Assembly (NCBI GenBank): GCA_946629405.1
Contig: CAMOXW010000235.1
Span: 1 to 6,910, forward strand
Length of the DNA stretch: 6,910 nucleotides
Reading direction: 5' to 3'
Source: an uncultured Ruminococcus sp.
GTDB taxonomy: Bacteria; Bacillota_A; Clostridia; Oscillospirales; Ruminococcaceae
Every line of letters starts with the position of its first letter. The first letter of the stretch is position 1. The notes under the pieces are model-generated. The model did not search any database. It was not told where the DNA came from and saw only the letters and a program-made list of their open reading frames with translations. Position numbers and translations under genes: made by a program. Of this stretch, positions 5,254 through 6,910 are shown piece by piece.

Positions 5254-5553
5254 ATGATCAATATTTCATGGAAGAAGCTCGGAACATTTGCCGGAGGAGT
5301 TCTTTTCGGAACTGCCGGTCTCAGGATACTTACGAGCAAGGATGCAAAGAAGTGTTACACTCATGCAACAGCGGCAGTTCTTCGCGCCAAGAGCAATGTA
5401 ATGGAAACTGTAACGAATGTCCGTGAAAATTGCGGCGATATTCTTGCAGATGCGAAGGAGATCAACGAGCAGCGTGAAGCTGAGGAAGAAGCTGCGCTCA
5501 TAGAGGATGCCTGCGCGGAGGAAGAAACTGCGGAGGAAGCGCCCGAGGCATAA
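5254..5553 (+). CDS. DUF6110 family membrane-anchored protein
   Basis: This 99-residue protein resembles DUF6110. After MINISWKKLG, a glycine-rich hydrophobic segment (about 11-26, FAGGVLFGTAGLRIL) probably forms one membrane helix with a GxxxG-like face. It is followed by TSKDAKK and an amphipathic helix (about 36-75, ATAAVLRAKSNVMETVTNV and onward), then an extremely acidic tail (75-99, nearly half Glu) that could weakly bind cations. From recollection, family members are usually encoded just before a heavy-metal P-type ATPase, as here, and may act as a small partner or membrane subunit; no function is proven. A GTG at 5245 opens the same frame but is part of the SD (AGAGGTG, 5241-5247), so ATG at 5254, 6 bases after the SD, is chosen. 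Confidence 0.88.
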   Translation: MINISWKKLGTFAGGVLFGTAGLRILTSKDAKKCYTHATAAVLRAKSNVMETVTNVRENCGDILADAKEINEQREAEEEAALIEDACAEEETAEEAPEA

Positions 5554-5562
5554 GCAATGATC

Positions 5563-5589
5563 CAGACCGCTGAGGCGGTCTGTTTCTTT
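5563..5589 (+). terminator. Intrinsic terminator or attenuator between DUF6110 and ATPase genes
   Basis: CAGACCGC (5563-5570) and GCGGTCTG (5575-5582) form a perfect 8-bp GC-rich stem with a 4-base TGAG loop, followed by TTTCTTT. The hairpin starts 9 bases after the DUF6110 stop and ends about 20 bases before the ATPase SD. Since the ATPase has no visible promoter of its own, the structure is more likely a partial terminator that lowers ATPase expression relative to DUF6110 than a full operon end. Confidence 0.8.
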
Positions 5590-5621
5590 AGCTCCAACAA
5601 GAATTCTGGAAGGTGATAAAA

Positions 5622-6910
5622 ATGAAATGCAGGATACTTCATGAGTCCGGACACCGTATGCGCGTCCGGTTCTGTCAGGGAAGGATGACGCTCAGACAGG
5701 CTGATATTGCGGAGTATACCCTTGCAGCAGTTGCCGGTATCACGTCTGTGAAGGTCTATGACCGTACCTGCGATGTAGTTCTGACCTATGTCTGTCCCCG
5801 CGGTGAAGTGATCCGTGCTCTTGCCGGATTCAGCTATGATGACGAAGCGTCAGCAGCACTTGTCCCTGAGCTTACCGGAAGGGAGCTCAACCGTGAATAC
5901 GAGGATAAGCTGAGCAGCGCTGTGATGCGCCGTATTATAAATAAATTCATCGTACCGCTTCCGGTGAGGAACATCCTGTCGGTGTTTCGCGCGTTGAAGT
6001 ATATAGTCCGCGGGCTGAAGTGCCTGCTCAGCGGAAGCCTGAGTGTTGAGGTGCTTGATGCGACTGCGATAGGAGTGTCGATAATCAGGGGAGATCATGC
6101 TACAGCAGGCTCAGTAATGTTCCTTCTGAAAGTGGGGGATATACTTGACGAATGGACGCACAAGAAGTCAGTGGATGATCTTGCAAGGACGATGTCGCTT
6201 GGTGTTGAGCAGGTATGGACAGTGACAGCCGACGGACAGGAGGTGCTCCTTCCTGTGGCTGAGGTCGGAAAGGGAGATATCATCACCGTGCGTACTGGGT
6301 CAATGATACCACTTGACGGCAAAGTGATCTCGGGTGACGCAATGGTCAACCAGGCTTCAATGACAGGTGAGTCCGTACCGGTACACAAGACAGAGGGAGC
6401 CTATGTCTATGCAGGCACCGTTGTTGAAGACGGCGAGTGCAGGATAATCGTAGAGAATACAGCCGGCGGCGGAAGATATGACCGTATAGTGCAGATGATA
6501 GAGGAATCCGAGAAGATGAAATCTGCCGCAGAGGACAAGGCTTCTCATATTGCGGACAGGCTTGTTCCGTGGAGCCTCGGAGGAACACTTATGACATGGC
6601 TCATAACGCGGAATACAACGAAGGCTCTTGCGATACTCATGGTAGACTTTTCATGTGCGCTGAAGCTTGCGATGCCGGTGTCTGTACTTTCAGCAATGCG
6701 TGAGTGCAGCCGTGCTGGTATAACAGTCAAGGGCGGAAAATTCATGGAAGCGGTAGCTGAGGCTGATACGATAGTATTTGACAAGACCGGGACTCTGACC
6801 TATTCCACGCCGCGTGTAGCAGAGGTCATAACCTTTGGCGGGCGTGATCCGGATGAAATGCTGAGGCTTGCTGCGTGTCTTGAGGAGCATTATCCGCACT
6901 CCATAGCCAA
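5622..6910 (+). CDS. P1B-type heavy-metal ATPase with atypical FSC motif, 3' end cut by window edge
   Basis: This membrane pump couples ATP hydrolysis to transport of a transition-metal ion; 429 residues are in the window, a little over half of a usual 620-720. Residues 1-57 look like a degenerate HMA domain (HRMRVRF, ITSVKVYD) lacking the CxxC metal site. Hydrophobic segments follow at about 103-178. The actuator domain has TGES at 248-251, and the phosphorylation motif DKTGTLT is at 387-393 (D387). The sixth membrane helix reads VDFSCALKLAMPVSV (341-355): where typical zinc/cadmium/copper pumps have CPC, this one has F343-S344-C345. The nucleotide domain begins EEHYPHSIA at 421-429, a variant of SEHPL. 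SD AAGGTG lies 6 bases before ATG 5622. Substrate is not assignable; the atypical motif argues against a standard Cu or Zn/Cd pump. Pairing with DUF6110 is characteristic of this subgroup (recollection). Confidence 0.93.
   Translation, partial: MKCRILHESGHRMRVRFCQGRMTLRQADIAEYTLAAVAGITSVKVYDRTCDVVLTYVCPRGEVIRALAGFSYDDEASAALVPELTGRELNREYEDKLSSAVMRRIINKFIVPLPVRNILSVFRALKYIVRGLKCLLSGSLSVEVLDATAIGVSIIRGDHATAGSVMFLLKVGDILDEWTHKKSVDDLARTMSLGVEQVWTVTADGQEVLLPVAEVGKGDIITVRTGSMIPLDGKVISGDAMVNQASMTGESVPVHKTEGAYVYAGTVVEDGECRIIVENTAGGGRYDRIVQMIEESEKMKSAAEDKASHIADRLVPWSLGGTLMTWLITRNTTKALAILMVDFSCALKLAMPVSVLSAMRECSRAGITVKGGKFMEAVAEADTIVFDKTGTLTYSTPRVAEVITFGGRDPDEMLRLAACLEEHYPHSIA

Noticed and set aside
5850..6899. 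Series of minus-strand open frames opposite the P-type ATPase
   Set aside because: The plus-strand frame carries TGES and DKTGTLT and is continuous. The minus frames are short, mutually overlapping and have no motifs.
1..6910. CRISPR arrays, tRNA or rRNA genes, insertion sequences, phage or toxin-antitoxin genes
   Set aside because: No regularly spaced repeats, transposase or integrase motifs, tRNA-like cloverleaf sequence or rRNA sequence were recognised on either strand.

Overview
The window reads as chromosomal DNA of an anaerobic, low- to mid-GC Firmicute, most likely Ruminococcus or a close relative in the Oscillospiraceae. The strongest pointers are a secreted protein with a two-repeat type I dockerin of the ruminococcal kind, a clostridial short-chain flavodoxin, and DUF2325, DUF3793 and DUF6110 proteins. 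These last three are largely families of anaerobic Firmicutes. Genus assignment is inference from protein style, not from a marker gene.

Minus strand, bases 1-2756. A strong consensus promoter (2727-2756) starts a compact operon: a 38-residue single-pass membrane peptide with a TTG start, an unrecognised 105-residue protein, and a 317-residue secreted dockerin protein. The last two overlap by 8 bases. The dockerin protein carries only non-catalytic beta modules. Next on the same strand is glyA (serine hydroxymethyltransferase) with its own sigma-A type promoter. It runs off the left edge and probably lacks only its last few codons.

Bases 2705-3057 form a divergent control region with no gene. 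It holds the minus-strand promoter above, a featureless AT-rich middle, and a strong plus-strand promoter. The plus-strand promoter is followed by two copies of a palindrome, GTTAG-N6-CTAAC, one over the predicted transcription start and one just upstream of the ribosome binding site. This looks like the operator region of a repressor-controlled operon, plausibly metal responsive.

Plus strand, 3058-5132. Four tightly packed genes (overlaps or gaps of 2-4 bases) encode a DUF2325 protein, a cysteine-rich DUF3793 protein, a flavodoxin and an AraC-family regulator. The arrangement suggests a low-iron or redox-stress unit in which flavodoxin replaces ferredoxin. The two DUF proteins have no assigned biochemical role, which makes this the most interesting part of the window.

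Plus strand, 5133-6910. After a 121-base gap containing a 9-bp inverted repeat come a DUF6110 membrane-anchored protein and a P1B-type metal ATPase, cut by the right edge. The ATPase is unusual: it has no CxxC metal-binding motif in its N-terminal domain, and FSC replaces the usual CPC in the sixth membrane helix. A good intrinsic terminator hairpin between the two genes suggests attenuation. The whole plus-strand half may therefore be a metal-homeostasis neighbourhood, but that is an inference from gene order.
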